Source: Sphaerisporangium krabiense | GTDB taxonomy: Bacteria > Actinomycetota > Actinomycetes > Streptosporangiales > Streptosporangiaceae | Assembly: GCF_014200435.1 (NCBI RefSeq) | Contig: NZ_JACHBR010000001.1 | Location: 930,001 to 994,000 of the forward strand | DNA: 64,000 nt | Direction: 5' to 3' | In this document: piece by piece, positions 10,729 to 18,134 of the stretch | Position numbering within the stretch: the first letter of the stretch is position 1 | Layout of the letters: every line of letters starts with the position of its first letter | Notes under the pieces: model-generated | Database searches by the model: none | What the model was told of the DNA's origin: nothing | The model's input: the letters and a program-made list of their open reading frames with translations, nothing else | Program-made: the position numbers and the translations under genes

Positions 10729-12053
10729 CGGGCCGCCGCGATGTCGAACGTCGCGGCGAACAGGCACAGGGTGAGCGTGGTGAACAGCAGGTCGCGGGCG
10801 AAGTGCACCGGGATCTGGTACGCCTCCCACCAGAGCTGGCGGTGCGCGGTGCCGATCAGGTAGTACGCCCCGCGCTCGGCGTAGTCCGCGGCCACGGTGA
10901 GCAGCACGTAGCACAGGCACATGACCGTGAACAGGGGCGCGCCGGCGCGCAGCGTGAGGCGCAGGGCGTGCAGCACCGGCGGCCACCGGTCGAGGCCCGC
11001 CCGGGTGACGAGCATGCCCGCACCGCGGCGGGTCATCCGGTGCGTCCGGTTCTCCAGGGCGTCGGCGGCGCGGTCGGCCGCGGTGCCCCGGATCAGCGCG
11101 CGGGCGTCCTCCGAGTAGGCGCCGTAGACGAGGATGGCCAGGGTGAGCCAGGTGAGCGGCACAAGCAGCGCGGCCACCATGTGCGGGCGCGCGTCGCCCA
11201 GCCATTCCATGGCGCCCTGCCAGCCCGGGACGGTCTCCTCCAGCGCCGCCCACCGCTCGTTCCACCACGTGGTGACGGCCCGCCGTCCCACCCACGCCGA
11301 GCGCTCGTCGGCGAACGTGACGAGGATCGCGGCGGCGTAGAAGGTGTAGGCCAGCTCGCAGAAGGCCACGCCGAACGCGAGCCTCCTGCCGCCCCTGCGC
11401 TCGTGCAGCGCCGAGAGGACGTAGCGGGCGACCAGCGCCACCGCCGTGCAGATCAGCGCCACCTTCAGGTCCAGCACGAGGTTGGTCCCCGCGTCCGGGC
11501 GCACGGGTTCGGCGGGCTTGGCGCCGTTCCCCGCCAGGGCGTTCATGATGAGCTTGGCCTGGTACACGTCGTACTGGACGGCGTAGCGTTCCATGTCCGC
11601 GTCGGAGAACTCCCGCGCGTCGGCCGTCTGCCATCCCCAGGCCAGGTAGATGGCCACGAACACGATGATGGCCCGGCCGAGGCCGGTGAGCAGCGGCTCC
11701 GGCTCCTCGCCCCCGGCCCGCCGGACGCGGGTCTCGGTCAGCGCGCCGCGCAGCGAGTGCAGCATGCCGACGGTCACGACCATGAAGAGCATGACCATCA
11801 GGATGAAGATCACCATGACGGCGGCCAGCCGCCACTCGCGCAGGGAGCCGTGCGACAGCTGTGAGCCCGCCGTCAGCAACCCGAACCGGCCGAGCTCCCC
11901 GGCGGAGAACCACAGCACCAGCGGGACCAGCCGCCGTAGCCACAGCTCCGCCGCGTACATCGGCAGGCCGTACGGCGACCGCCTCCACCAGCGCGGCGAC
12001 GCCTGCACGGTCGCGGGCCGCGACCCAGCCCCCAAGGTCAACGAATCGGACAT
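10692..12053 (-). CDS. Module protein D (copy 1): polytopic membrane protein
   Basis: About 453 residues with roughly eight membrane segments, for example RLAAVMVIFILMVMLFMVVT, AIIVFVAIYLAWGWQ, HMVAALLVPLTWLTLAILVY and DLLFTTLTLCLFAATFDIAA. I favour the ATG at 12053 (MSDSLTLG) because copy 2 has MSES at the same place; upstream in-frame ATGs up to 12101 are possible. Kept between copies are WFSAGELGRFGLL-type TM1, LAILVYGAYSEDARALIRGT, RLTLRAGAPLF and FAATFDIAA. It is transcribed toward the A-B-C operon and overlaps the end of gene C by 37 bp. No transporter family motif was recognised. Confidence 0.75.
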   Translation of the reverse strand: MSDSLTLGAGSRPATVQASPRWWRRSPYGLPMYAAELWLRRLVPLVLWFSAGELGRFGLLTAGSQLSHGSLREWRLAAVMVIFILMVMLFMVVTVGMLHSLRGALTETRVRRAGGEEPEPLLTGLGRAIIVFVAIYLAWGWQTADAREFSDADMERYAVQYDVYQAKLIMNALAGNGAKPAEPVRPDAGTNLVLDLKVALICTAVALVARYVLSALHERRGGRRLAFGVAFCELAYTFYAAAILVTFADERSAWVGRRAVTTWWNERWAALEETVPGWQGAMEWLGDARPHMVAALLVPLTWLTLAILVYGAYSEDARALIRGTAADRAADALENRTHRMTRRGAGMLVTRAGLDRWPPVLHALRLTLRAGAPLFTVMCLCYVLLTVAADYAERGAYYLIGTAHRQLWWEAYQIPVHFARDLLFTTLTLCLFAATFDIAAARQRAKRSVSAGE

Positions 12054-12231
12054 CCTACGCATGCTATCGATCATCGACATGAACCGCAGGCGGACCCGCA
12101 AACCGCATTGTTCAGGCGCTTTTGAATTATCGCCCAGGTAAGACGGCTTTCCTCATGTTTCGCGGCCCGATCTCACTTCCCTGGGACGAAAGCGACGGAA
12201 GGTGAAGAAGCAACGACTACCATCCTGTCCC

Positions 12232-12900
12232 ATGACGTCCGCCGCGCCCGCCCCCAACCGCCGGGCGATCCTCGTCCCGCTGGTGGCCGTCCTCGCGGCG
12301 GCGACCCTAGGCGTCAGCGCCGCCTTCGGCGGCCTGGAGGAGGCCCCCGACAAACCGCTCCCCCAGCTCGGCAAGGGCGCGAGCTTCGACCAGGGCCAGG
12401 TAAAGACGGTCTTCGAGGACGCGGTGATCCGCCCGGGACGCATAGGACTCGGCGTCGTCGGCAAGCGCTACCTCCAACTCGTGCTGAAGGTCACCAACCA
12501 GACGGACGACACGATCTCCGCCCAGGCCATGGACCACGCCCTGCCCACCGTGCGCACCGACACCAAGGTGATCAAGCCCTCGGGCGACCCCGGCGACTTC
12601 GGGCCGCGCATCGTGGTCATCGCCGGAGACCAGACCTACGGGCAACTGCACCCCGGCGTGCCGGAGACCGTCGTGATGTCCTTCGAGCTGGCGGCCGGTG
12701 CGCCGTTCCCGAAGACCGTGCGCATCGACGCGGGCCGCGTCGAGTGGCACGAGTTCTTCTCCAGCAAGACGCACGCGTGGGTGCCCGTGACGGAGGAGGG
12801 GCCGCCGACGCCACAGGACCGCAAGGCCGGCAGGAGGTCGAGCCAGGTCCCGGCCGTCGCCGCCCGGGTCGCCATGCCCGTCAGGGTGGAGAACACGTGA
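12232..12900 (+). CDS. Module protein A (copy 2): membrane-anchored exported protein
   Basis: A paralogue of the protein at 8722-9390 with identical length (222 residues). I choose the ATG at 12232 (MTSAAPAPN), which aligns with MTSPARHG of copy 1, over an in-frame ATG 30 bp upstream. One membrane segment (AILVPLVAVLAAATLGVSAA) is followed by FDQGQVKTVFEDAVIRPG and a beta-rich outer domain ending in PAVAARVAMPVRVE. The 178-bp gap to gene D copy 1 must carry divergent promoters. Divergence between copies is substantial, so the duplication is old and both copies are presumably functional. Confidence 0.75.
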   Translation: MTSAAPAPNRRAILVPLVAVLAAATLGVSAAFGGLEEAPDKPLPQLGKGASFDQGQVKTVFEDAVIRPGRIGLGVVGKRYLQLVLKVTNQTDDTISAQAMDHALPTVRTDTKVIKPSGDPGDFGPRIVVIAGDQTYGQLHPGVPETVVMSFELAAGAPFPKTVRIDAGRVEWHEFFSSKTHAWVPVTEEGPPTPQDRKAGRRSSQVPAVAARVAMPVRVENT

Positions 12901-13556
12901 TGGTCACCTCACCGGGTCTCGTGCCCGACCCCGTCGCCACGCCGCCGCGGCCCGGCCGCCCGCGCGTTCCGCTCGCGCGCAGGCTGATCGGCGCGGTCGT
13001 CGGCCTCGCGCTGGTGTGCGGCGCGGTGTACGTCCAGACGTTCGTCCTAAGCCCGGAGGAGCTGAAGGACCCCCTCACCGCCTCGGGCGGCATGCGCGAC
13101 GCGCTCGTGACCGATCAGTTCACCACCCGCGTGGAGCAGGTCGAGTTCACCAGATCCGTCCAGGTGAAGCGGACCTACTCGACCGACGACGCGAGGACCG
13201 AGCAGATCTTCATGGTCGTCAAGGTGAGCGCCACGGCACCGCGGCGACCGATCCAGCTCACCGCGCGCCTGGTCACCGCGGACGGAGCGCGCTTCGCCAC
13301 GACCGACCGCGTGGGCACCGCCGCGACCTTCGCCAACAAGTGGGTGCAGCCCGGGTGGTGGGCGTCGGGCCTCTTCTTCTTCGAGGTCCCCCCGGCGCGG
13401 GTGGCGGGCGCACGCCTGGTCGTCTCGGCGCCGGGCAACATCCTCTACGGCGACACCTACCAGCCCGAGACGTCCACCGATCTCGGCCTGGACGAGACGG
13501 CGGCGGCGCGGATGATCGGCGCGGCCAAGGACGCCTACGAGGTGAAGGGCACATGA
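12900..13556 (+). CDS. Module protein B (copy 2): membrane-anchored exported protein
   Basis: A 218-residue paralogue of 9390-10049. It begins at the ATG overlapping the previous stop (TGATG). The N-terminal segment LIGAVVGLALVCGAVYVQTF aligns with the membrane anchor of copy 1, and HTFVMDKKRLDAPLTA there matches QTFVLSPEELKDPLTA here just outside the membrane. The outer domain keeps the GWW ... FFFEVPPARVAGARLVVSAP core and a YGDTYQPE ending. The stop overlaps the next start as ATGA, so A-B-C translation is coupled. The function is unknown. Confidence 0.75.
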   Translation: MVTSPGLVPDPVATPPRPGRPRVPLARRLIGAVVGLALVCGAVYVQTFVLSPEELKDPLTASGGMRDALVTDQFTTRVEQVEFTRSVQVKRTYSTDDARTEQIFMVVKVSATAPRRPIQLTARLVTADGARFATTDRVGTAATFANKWVQPGWWASGLFFFEVPPARVAGARLVVSAPGNILYGDTYQPETSTDLGLDETAAARMIGAAKDAYEVKGT

Positions 13557-14389
13557 CCGAGCAGAACCCGGACGAGACCGGCGTGTGGCCGCCGCCCGCC
13601 GGCGACCCCTCGTGGTTCACTCCGACCAGGCGTGTGCCCCGGGCGGACGCGCGGGTCTGGCCTCCCGCTCCCCCGGAGGAGCCTCCGGGCAGCTCCACCG
13701 TGCCCATCCCCGTGATCGGACGCAGGCCGCTCTACCAGGGCCCTCCCGTCCAGCCTCCGCAGCGTCCCGTTCAACCTCCGCCGGAACCCGTGCGGGACGC
13801 GCCTGACCCCTCCGAGGCCCCGGCGGCCTCCCGGTCCGCGCCCGCCGGACCGCGCTCGCGCCGGCGCAGGCGTCCCATGCGCAGAGCGACGAAGATCGGC
13901 CTGCAACTGTCCGGCGCGCTGGTGCTGGCGGCGGCGTACCTCGCGGTGCAGGTCCATGACGAGCTCAGCACGTACCGGGAGCAGTACCCCGTCGCCTCGG
14001 TGCGCTATGTGCCCCAGGGGCAGTCGGCCCCGCTCGGCGACGCCACCTGGCGGCTGATCAGCGTCAAGCCCGCGCCGGCCGGGTCCCAGACCCCCGAGAC
14101 CCCCGGCCGGGACATGGTGCAGATCGAGCTGGAGAGCACCGGCCTTACCGCCGACGCGAAGTACTACACGACCACCCTTCCCGGCTTCTACATGGCCGAC
14201 AAGACGGGCCGCCTCTGGCTGGCCCTGGCGGCGAAGACCCCTGAGGAGCTCGGCAAGGGGGTGACCGGCCGCTTCACCCTGGTGAGCGCGGTCCCGACGG
14301 CACTGGAGGACCAAGTGGAGCTGGTGCTGTACCCGACGGAACGGGCTGGGAAGGGCGAGTTCGGGCCGTCTCTGCGGTTCGCCCGCTGA
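13553..14389 (+). CDS. Module protein C (copy 2): Pro-rich, membrane-anchored protein
   Basis: A 278-residue protein, 54 residues longer than copy 1 mainly through a longer Pro/Arg-rich N-terminal tail (QPPQRPVQPPPEPV and an RSRRRRRPMRRATK patch before the membrane). One membrane segment (IGLQLSGALVLAAAYLAVQV) precedes an outer domain with DATWRLISVKPAP and FTLVSAVPTALEDQVELVL, ending in LRFAR. The start ATG overlaps the stop of gene B. The last 116 bp are also covered by the convergent gene D copy 2 on the other strand. Confidence 0.73.
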   Translation: MTEQNPDETGVWPPPAGDPSWFTPTRRVPRADARVWPPAPPEEPPGSSTVPIPVIGRRPLYQGPPVQPPQRPVQPPPEPVRDAPDPSEAPAASRSAPAGPRSRRRRRPMRRATKIGLQLSGALVLAAAYLAVQVHDELSTYREQYPVASVRYVPQGQSAPLGDATWRLISVKPAPAGSQTPETPGRDMVQIELESTGLTADAKYYTTTLPGFYMADKTGRLWLALAAKTPEELGKGVTGRFTLVSAVPTALEDQVELVLYPTERAGKGEFGPSLRFAR

Positions 14390-15683
14390 CCGCGGTGGCC
14401 CGCCGCCTGCGCTCGGCGCCCGCGGCGATGTCGAAGGTCGCCGCGAGCAGGCACGTCGTGAGGACGGTCACCGCCAGATCGATGGCGAAGAACCCCGGCA
14501 CCAGCAGGACATTCCAGTACAACTGAGGGTGATCGGTGCCGATGAGGTAGAGCAGGCCCCGCCGCGTGTAGTCCTCGCCGACGCGCAGGGCGACGAAGCA
14601 CAGCGCGAACAGGCCGAACAGGGGCGCGCCGCCCCGGACGGTCAGGCGGACGGTGTGCGCGAGCGGGACCCAGTGGCCCCAGCGGCCGAAGAACCGGGCG
14701 AGTATCTGCCGGGTGAGCGAATGCGTACGAGCGGTGATCATGTCCCCGGCTCTGGCCGCCCGGCCCTCCAGCCGCGTTCCCCTGATCACCGTGCGGGTGT
14801 CCTCGGCGTAGGCCCCGTACATGAGGATGGCGACGGTCAGCCAGACGGCGGGCAGCACGAGCGCGTCCCAGGCGTACGGCCACACCTCGCCGGCCCACCC
14901 CCAGAAGGTCTCCCAACCAGGGATGTGCACGTTCAGGACGCCGCGCAGGTTCTCCCACCAGCCGAAGGCGACCCGGCCGCTCACCCAGTCGCCGCGTGAG
15001 GCGATCACCTGGGCGCCGTAGTAGAAGAAGGACAGCTCGCAGAGGGCGAGGCTGAGAGCGGCGGTGCGGCTCTGGGCGCGCTCGTACCAGATGTTGCAGA
15101 AGTAGCGGCCGACGAAGGCGCCGACCATGATGGCGAGCGTGACGGTGTAGCTGAGGTCGATGAGCCCTCGGCCCGTGTCCATGGGCGATCCGGTGGCGAA
15201 GTCGGCGAACGCCCCCAGCGCGCCGTACTGCGCGCTCTGCCGCTGGACATCGGTGTTGAAGAAGTCCCGGACGTCGTCGGTGTACCAGCCCCAGCTCAGG
15301 TACAGGATCACGAACGGGACCATGACACGGCTGAGGCCGTCGGAGAAGCGTTCGTCCTGCTCGCCGTCCGCGCGCCGGGCGCGGATCTCCCACAGGGCGC
15401 CGCGCAGCGAGGCGAACATGCCCGCGGTGACGATCAGACTGGCCATGACCATGACGATGAAGACGAGCATCGTCAGGGCCAGACGGAGGTCGCGCATCGA
15501 GCCGTGCGACAGTTCGGTGCCGCCGACGAGCAGCCCCATGCGCAGGAGTTGTCCGGCCGAGTACCACATGACCAGCGGCAGGAGGCAGCGCCCGGCCAGC
15601 CGCAGGGTGTGCCACGGCAGCGCCCAGACCGACGGCGTGCGAGGGACCTGGGGCGGGTGGGGGCTATGGGGCGATTCGGACAT
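14274..15683 (-). CDS. Module protein D (copy 2): polytopic membrane protein
   Basis: About 469 residues with eight likely membrane segments, e.g. LALTMLVFIVMVMASLIVTA, VMVPFVILYLSWGWYTDDV and AIDLAVTVLTTCLLAATF. The start is set at the ATG at 15683 (MSESPHSPH), with an ATG at 15692 as an alternative. It keeps AILMYGAYAEDTRTVIRGT, RLTVRGGAPLF and AATFDIAAGAE, as in copy 1. After that conserved end it runs on for about 45 Arg/Pro/Ser-rich residues that are antisense to gene C. This tail is absent from copy 1, so it may be a read-through extension after loss of the ancestral stop. Confidence 0.74.
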   Translation of the reverse strand: MSESPHSPHPPQVPRTPSVWALPWHTLRLAGRCLLPLVMWYSAGQLLRMGLLVGGTELSHGSMRDLRLALTMLVFIVMVMASLIVTAGMFASLRGALWEIRARRADGEQDERFSDGLSRVMVPFVILYLSWGWYTDDVRDFFNTDVQRQSAQYGALGAFADFATGSPMDTGRGLIDLSYTVTLAIMVGAFVGRYFCNIWYERAQSRTAALSLALCELSFFYYGAQVIASRGDWVSGRVAFGWWENLRGVLNVHIPGWETFWGWAGEVWPYAWDALVLPAVWLTVAILMYGAYAEDTRTVIRGTRLEGRAARAGDMITARTHSLTRQILARFFGRWGHWVPLAHTVRLTVRGGAPLFGLFALCFVALRVGEDYTRRGLLYLIGTDHPQLYWNVLLVPGFFAIDLAVTVLTTCLLAATFDIAAGAERRRRATAVSGRTAETARTRPSQPVPSGTAPAPLGPPVPSGPRSPG

Positions 15684-15792
15684 CCGGTGCATCCTATCGA
15701 CGGCGTACCGTCGATCGCAGCGGCATCGCGCGACGCGCGGGCCCATTTCAAGAAGCGTTGAAAGGCCCGGCCCGACACCCCGGGCACGCGAA

Positions 15793-15825
15793 AGGGCCGG
15801 TGCTCCGCGCGGAGACACCGGCCCT
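15793..15825 (-). terminator. Strong hairpin terminator of the sulfurtransferase operon
   Basis: A perfect 10-bp stem AGGGCCGGTG / CACCGGCCCT with a further CTCCGCGCGGAG core. On the minus strand it is followed directly by TTTCG. It lies 57-89 bp after the stop of the DUF1416 gene and before the start region of gene D copy 2, where termination would be expected. Confidence 0.75.
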
Positions 15826-15842
15826 CAGGCGTCAGTGCCCTG

Positions 15843-15868
15843 CGGCGCGCGTCGGCGGACGCGCGCCG
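15843..15868 (-). terminator. Second hairpin just downstream of the DUF1416 gene
   Basis: An 11-bp perfect stem (GGCGCGCGTC / GACGCGCGCC plus the flanking C-G pair) with a GGCG tetraloop, 14 bp after the stop codon at 15882. With the hairpin at 15793-15825 it makes a tandem terminator. There is no U tract, as is common in actinomycetes. Confidence 0.65.
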
Positions 15869-15881
15869 GAGGAGCGACAGG

Positions 15882-16184
15882 TCAGACGGCGACCTGGAGC
15901 TGCGAGACCTCGCCGAGGCGGGCCTCGACCGGAATGTCCCTGGTGAAGCCGCCGCCCGCGATGATGCGAACGGTCCAAGACCCGGGCGCCGCGAAGAAGC
16001 GGAAGACGCCCTCGTCGGACACCACGACCTCGCCGGTGAACTCACCGGAGTGGTCCAGCAGGCGGGCGTAGGCGGTGCCGGCGCCGGTGACGACGCCCTG
16101 GATCACGGCCTGGCTCGCCAGGTCGATGCCGGCGGGCAGCGCGACGGTCTGCTCCGGCGCGGCGCACCCCTGGATGGTGGTCAT
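15882..16184 (-). CDS. DUF1416 domain-containing protein
   Basis: A 100-residue beta-rich protein. The landmarks VIQGVVTGAGTAYARLLD, GEFTGEVVVS and FFAAPGSWTVRII are those of DUF1416, a transthyretin-like or carboxypeptidase-regulatory-like small fold found in actinobacteria next to a thiosulfate sulfurtransferase. The ATG overlaps the sulfurtransferase stop (ATGA), so the two are translationally coupled. A single early cysteine (QGCAAPEQ, residue 7) could accept sulfur, which is speculation. It is the last gene of the operon, followed by two hairpins. Confidence 0.85.
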   Translation of the reverse strand: MTTIQGCAAPEQTVALPAGIDLASQAVIQGVVTGAGTAYARLLDHSGEFTGEVVVSDEGVFRFFAAPGSWTVRIIAGGGFTRDIPVEARLGEVSQLQVAV

Positions 16185-17020
16185 CGGGCCTCCCCGAGCT
16201 CGATCGGCACGCCCACGAGCGAGCCGTATTCGGTCCATGAACCGTCGTAGTTCTTGACGTTCGCCTGGCCGAGGATCTCGTGCAGGACGAACCAGGTGTG
16301 GGCGGAACGCTCGCCGATGCGGCAGTAGGCGATGGTGTCCTTGCCGAAGTCGACGCCGGCCTCGGTGTAGAGGGTGCGCAGCTCCTCGTCGGACTTGAAG
16401 GTGCCATCGTCGTTGGCGGCCTTGGACCACGGGATGTTGCGCGCGGTCGGGATGTGCCCGGCACGCTGCGCGGCCTCCTGCGGGAGGTGGGCCGGGGCCA
16501 GGAGCTTGCCGGTGAACTCGTCGGGCGAGCGGACGTCCACGAGGTTCAGCTTGCCGATCGCGGCGACGACGTCGTCGCGGTGCGCGCGCAGCGCCGGGTC
16601 CTGGTCCTTGGCGGCGTACTGCGTCTCGGGACGCGCGGGCACGTCGGTGGCCAGCTCGCGGGAGTCGAGCTCCCACTTCTTGCGGCCGCCGTCGAGCAGG
16701 CGGACGTTCTCGTGACCGTAGAGCTTGAAGTACCAGTACGCGTACGCGGCGAACCAGTTGTTGTTGCCACCGTAGAGGACCACGGTGTCGTCGTTGCCGA
16801 TGCCCCGAGCCGAGAGGAGGGCCTGGAAGCCCTCACGGTCCACGAAGTCACGGCGGACCGGGTCCTGCAGGTCTTTCTTCCAGTCGATCTTGACGGCGCC
16901 ACGGATGTGGCCCTTGTCATAGGCGCTGGCGTCCTCGTCGACTTCGACGAGCACGACGCCAGGGGTGTCGAGGTTGGCCTCGACCCAGTCGGCGTCCACC
17001 AGTACGGCGGAGCGGCTCAT
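16181..17020 (-). CDS. Thiosulfate/3-mercaptopyruvate sulfurtransferase (tandem rhodanese)
   Basis: A 279-residue protein with two rhodanese domains: an inactive N-terminal one (WVEANLDTPGVVLVEVDED) and a catalytic C-terminal one carrying YCRIGERSAHTW, where the cysteine (about residue 233) forms the persulfide. It corresponds to the actinobacterial proteins labelled CysA or SseA. It moves sulfane sulfur from thiosulfate or mercaptopyruvate to an acceptor in the cytoplasm. It sits between the DUF4395 and DUF1416 genes and is expected to be controlled by the upstream leader at 17531-17635. The length and active-site loop are intact. Confidence 0.93.
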   Translation of the reverse strand: MSRSAVLVDADWVEANLDTPGVVLVEVDEDASAYDKGHIRGAVKIDWKKDLQDPVRRDFVDREGFQALLSARGIGNDDTVVLYGGNNNWFAAYAYWYFKLYGHENVRLLDGGRKKWELDSRELATDVPARPETQYAAKDQDPALRAHRDDVVAAIGKLNLVDVRSPDEFTGKLLAPAHLPQEAAQRAGHIPTARNIPWSKAANDDGTFKSDEELRTLYTEAGVDFGKDTIAYCRIGERSAHTWFVLHEILGQANVKNYDGSWTEYGSLVGVPIELGEAR

Positions 17021-17035
17021 TACGGAACCTCCCGG

Positions 17036-17446
17036 TTATGGGGTTGCGGCGGGCATTAGACGGCGGATGATCAAGTACGTTTCGCAGCCGAGGCAGAAGC
17101 CGAAGGCGGCGTTCAGGAAGGCGGCCAGCAGGGCCGCGGCGGTCGCGCCGAGCGCGAGCGGTGTGATCTGTGCGGCGAGTCCGGCCACACCGGCCAGGGC
17201 GAACACCAGGCCCACACCCTGCGCGAAGCGGGGCGGGGCGGCGTCCTCCATGTGGACCGGGGGGCCGAGCTTCGGCCGCACCAACCGTCTGAAGAGCAAC
17301 CCGTACGGCGAGGCGCCGGCGAGTCCTAGGGCGAAGACGACGCTCTGGGCCAGTAGGAGCCAGAGGTTGCCGGTGACCAGGACCAGCGCCAGGATGAGCG
17401 TTGTGACGGCCGCGGCGAACCGCGTACTTCGTGGATCAACCTGCAT
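17036..17446 (-). CDS. DUF4395 membrane protein
   Basis: A 136-residue integral membrane protein with about four segments (AAAVTTLILALVLVTGNLWL, AQSVVFALGLAGASP, VGLVFALAGVAGLAAQI, TAAALLAAFLNAAFGFCLGC). The CLGCETY motif near the end is diagnostic for DUF4395, a family linked to rhodanese and thioredoxin-like genes. I choose the ATG at 17446 because AGGAG lies 9 nt upstream; a longer frame to 17491 has no such site. The gene is first in the DUF4395-sulfurtransferase-DUF1416 operon. A role in moving a sulfur compound or electrons across the membrane is an inference. Confidence 0.85.
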   Translation of the reverse strand: MQVDPRSTRFAAAVTTLILALVLVTGNLWLLLAQSVVFALGLAGASPYGLLFRRLVRPKLGPPVHMEDAAPPRFAQGVGLVFALAGVAGLAAQITPLALGATAAALLAAFLNAAFGFCLGCETYLIIRRLMPAATP

Positions 17447-17530
17447 GGCGGGAAGCTCCTGAAGGGATTCGTGCCGGAAACGCGCGGGCACTATTCAGAT
17501 CGGTGCGGCGGGAAGGCCGCCAGATCGCCC

Positions 17531-17614
17531 TCAGGCCATACGACAGAGCGCGGTCGCGACGCGGCAGAAATCGACCGCGCGCCGCTTCGTCAGCAGCTCT
17601 GTCGAGGGTGTCAT
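17531..17614 (-). CDS. Short cysteine-containing leader peptide (27 aa) upstream of the sulfur operon
   Basis: An 84-bp frame starting at the ATG at 17614 encodes 27 residues containing TKRRAVDFCRVATALCRMA, with two Cys codons seven residues apart in the second half. From memory this matches the (R)RxVDxxRVxxxxCR pattern of the actinobacterial leader peptides placed in front of sulfur metabolism genes. It ends 84 bp before the DUF4395 start. Stalling at the Cys codons when cysteine is short would alter folding of the overlapping inverted repeats. Similarity and mechanism come from family knowledge; the frame and Cys codons are read directly. It is usually missed by gene callers. Confidence 0.7.
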   Translation of the reverse strand: MTPSTELLTKRRAVDFCRVATALCRMA

Positions 17615-17635
17615 GTCCACGACAGTACCTGTCGT
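17541..17635 (-). promoter_or_regulatory. Attenuator-like inverted repeats overlapping the leader peptide
   Basis: Three related elements occur on the leader. ACGACAG-TAC-CTGTCGT at 17619-17635 is a perfect 7-bp inverted repeat just before the leader ATG. GCTCTGTCG (17596-17604) and CGACAGAGC (17541-17549) are a perfect 9-bp inverted repeat whose loop contains the Cys codons, with an inner GCGGTCG/CGACCGC pairing. Because all share CGACAG/CTGTCG, the arms can pair in alternative ways, as in ribosome-mediated attenuation. A GGCGG/CCGCC hairpin follows the leader stop. Operator function in DNA is the alternative reading. Confidence 0.6.
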
Positions 17636-17646
17636 CTCGCCGTCTG

Positions 17647-18078
17647 TCACGTCCCGTCCGTTTCATGAGATGTCACGAAACCCAGCGCGGCGATCACGTC
17701 AACCTTGCGCGGCTGGCCGGACGCCCTTTTGACAACGCGCCCCTCACGGTCGAGGACGAGCACCGTCGGAGTGCGCAGGACGTCGAAGCGCCGGACCAGG
17801 TCGAGCCGGGACTCGGCGTCGATCTCGACGTGCCGGACGCCGTCGACCATGCCGGAGACCTCCGACAGGACGCGGCGGGTCGCCCGGCAGGGCTGGCAGA
17901 AGGCCGTGGAGAACTGGACGAGCGTCGCGCGGTCGCCGAGCTCGTGCCCGATGTCGGCCGCCCCCATGACGTCCATGTCGCTCCTCGCCTGGCGCACGCG
18001 CCCGCCGCGGGCCTTCATCACCACCCCGGTGACCAGGCCCGCGGCGAGCGTGGCGCACAGCACCACCAGTCCTGTCAT
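17647..18078 (-). CDS. Thioredoxin-like membrane-anchored protein
   Basis: A 143-residue protein with an N-terminal hydrophobic segment (TGLVVLCATLAAGLVTGVVM) and a thioredoxin fold. The redox motif is FSTAFCQPCRATRRVL (CQPC, about residues 61-64), and the cis-proline region is LRTPTVLVLD. The domain should face outside if the N-terminus acts as a signal anchor, though a cytoplasmic orientation is possible because the segment is followed by basic residues. The start at the ATG at 18078 is tentative, with in-frame alternatives up to 18111. It lies 56 bp after the anti-sigma gene, probably in the sigma-factor operon, linking that regulon to thiol redox. Confidence 0.8.
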   Translation of the reverse strand: MTGLVVLCATLAAGLVTGVVMKARGGRVRQARSDMDVMGAADIGHELGDRATLVQFSTAFCQPCRATRRVLSEVSGMVDGVRHVEIDAESRLDLVRRFDVLRTPTVLVLDREGRVVKRASGQPRKVDVIAALGFVTSHETDGT

Positions 18079-18134
18079 CGCCTGCGACAACACGCCTCCG
18101 CCCCGCGCCATTCCCGCCGCGGGCGGGGAATCGG

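Noticed and set aside
9889-11988. A 699-codon minus-strand frame overlapping gene D copy 1
   Set aside because: The alternative frame at 10692-12053 has clear membrane segments and a paralogue; this one is Arg/Ala/Gly-rich.
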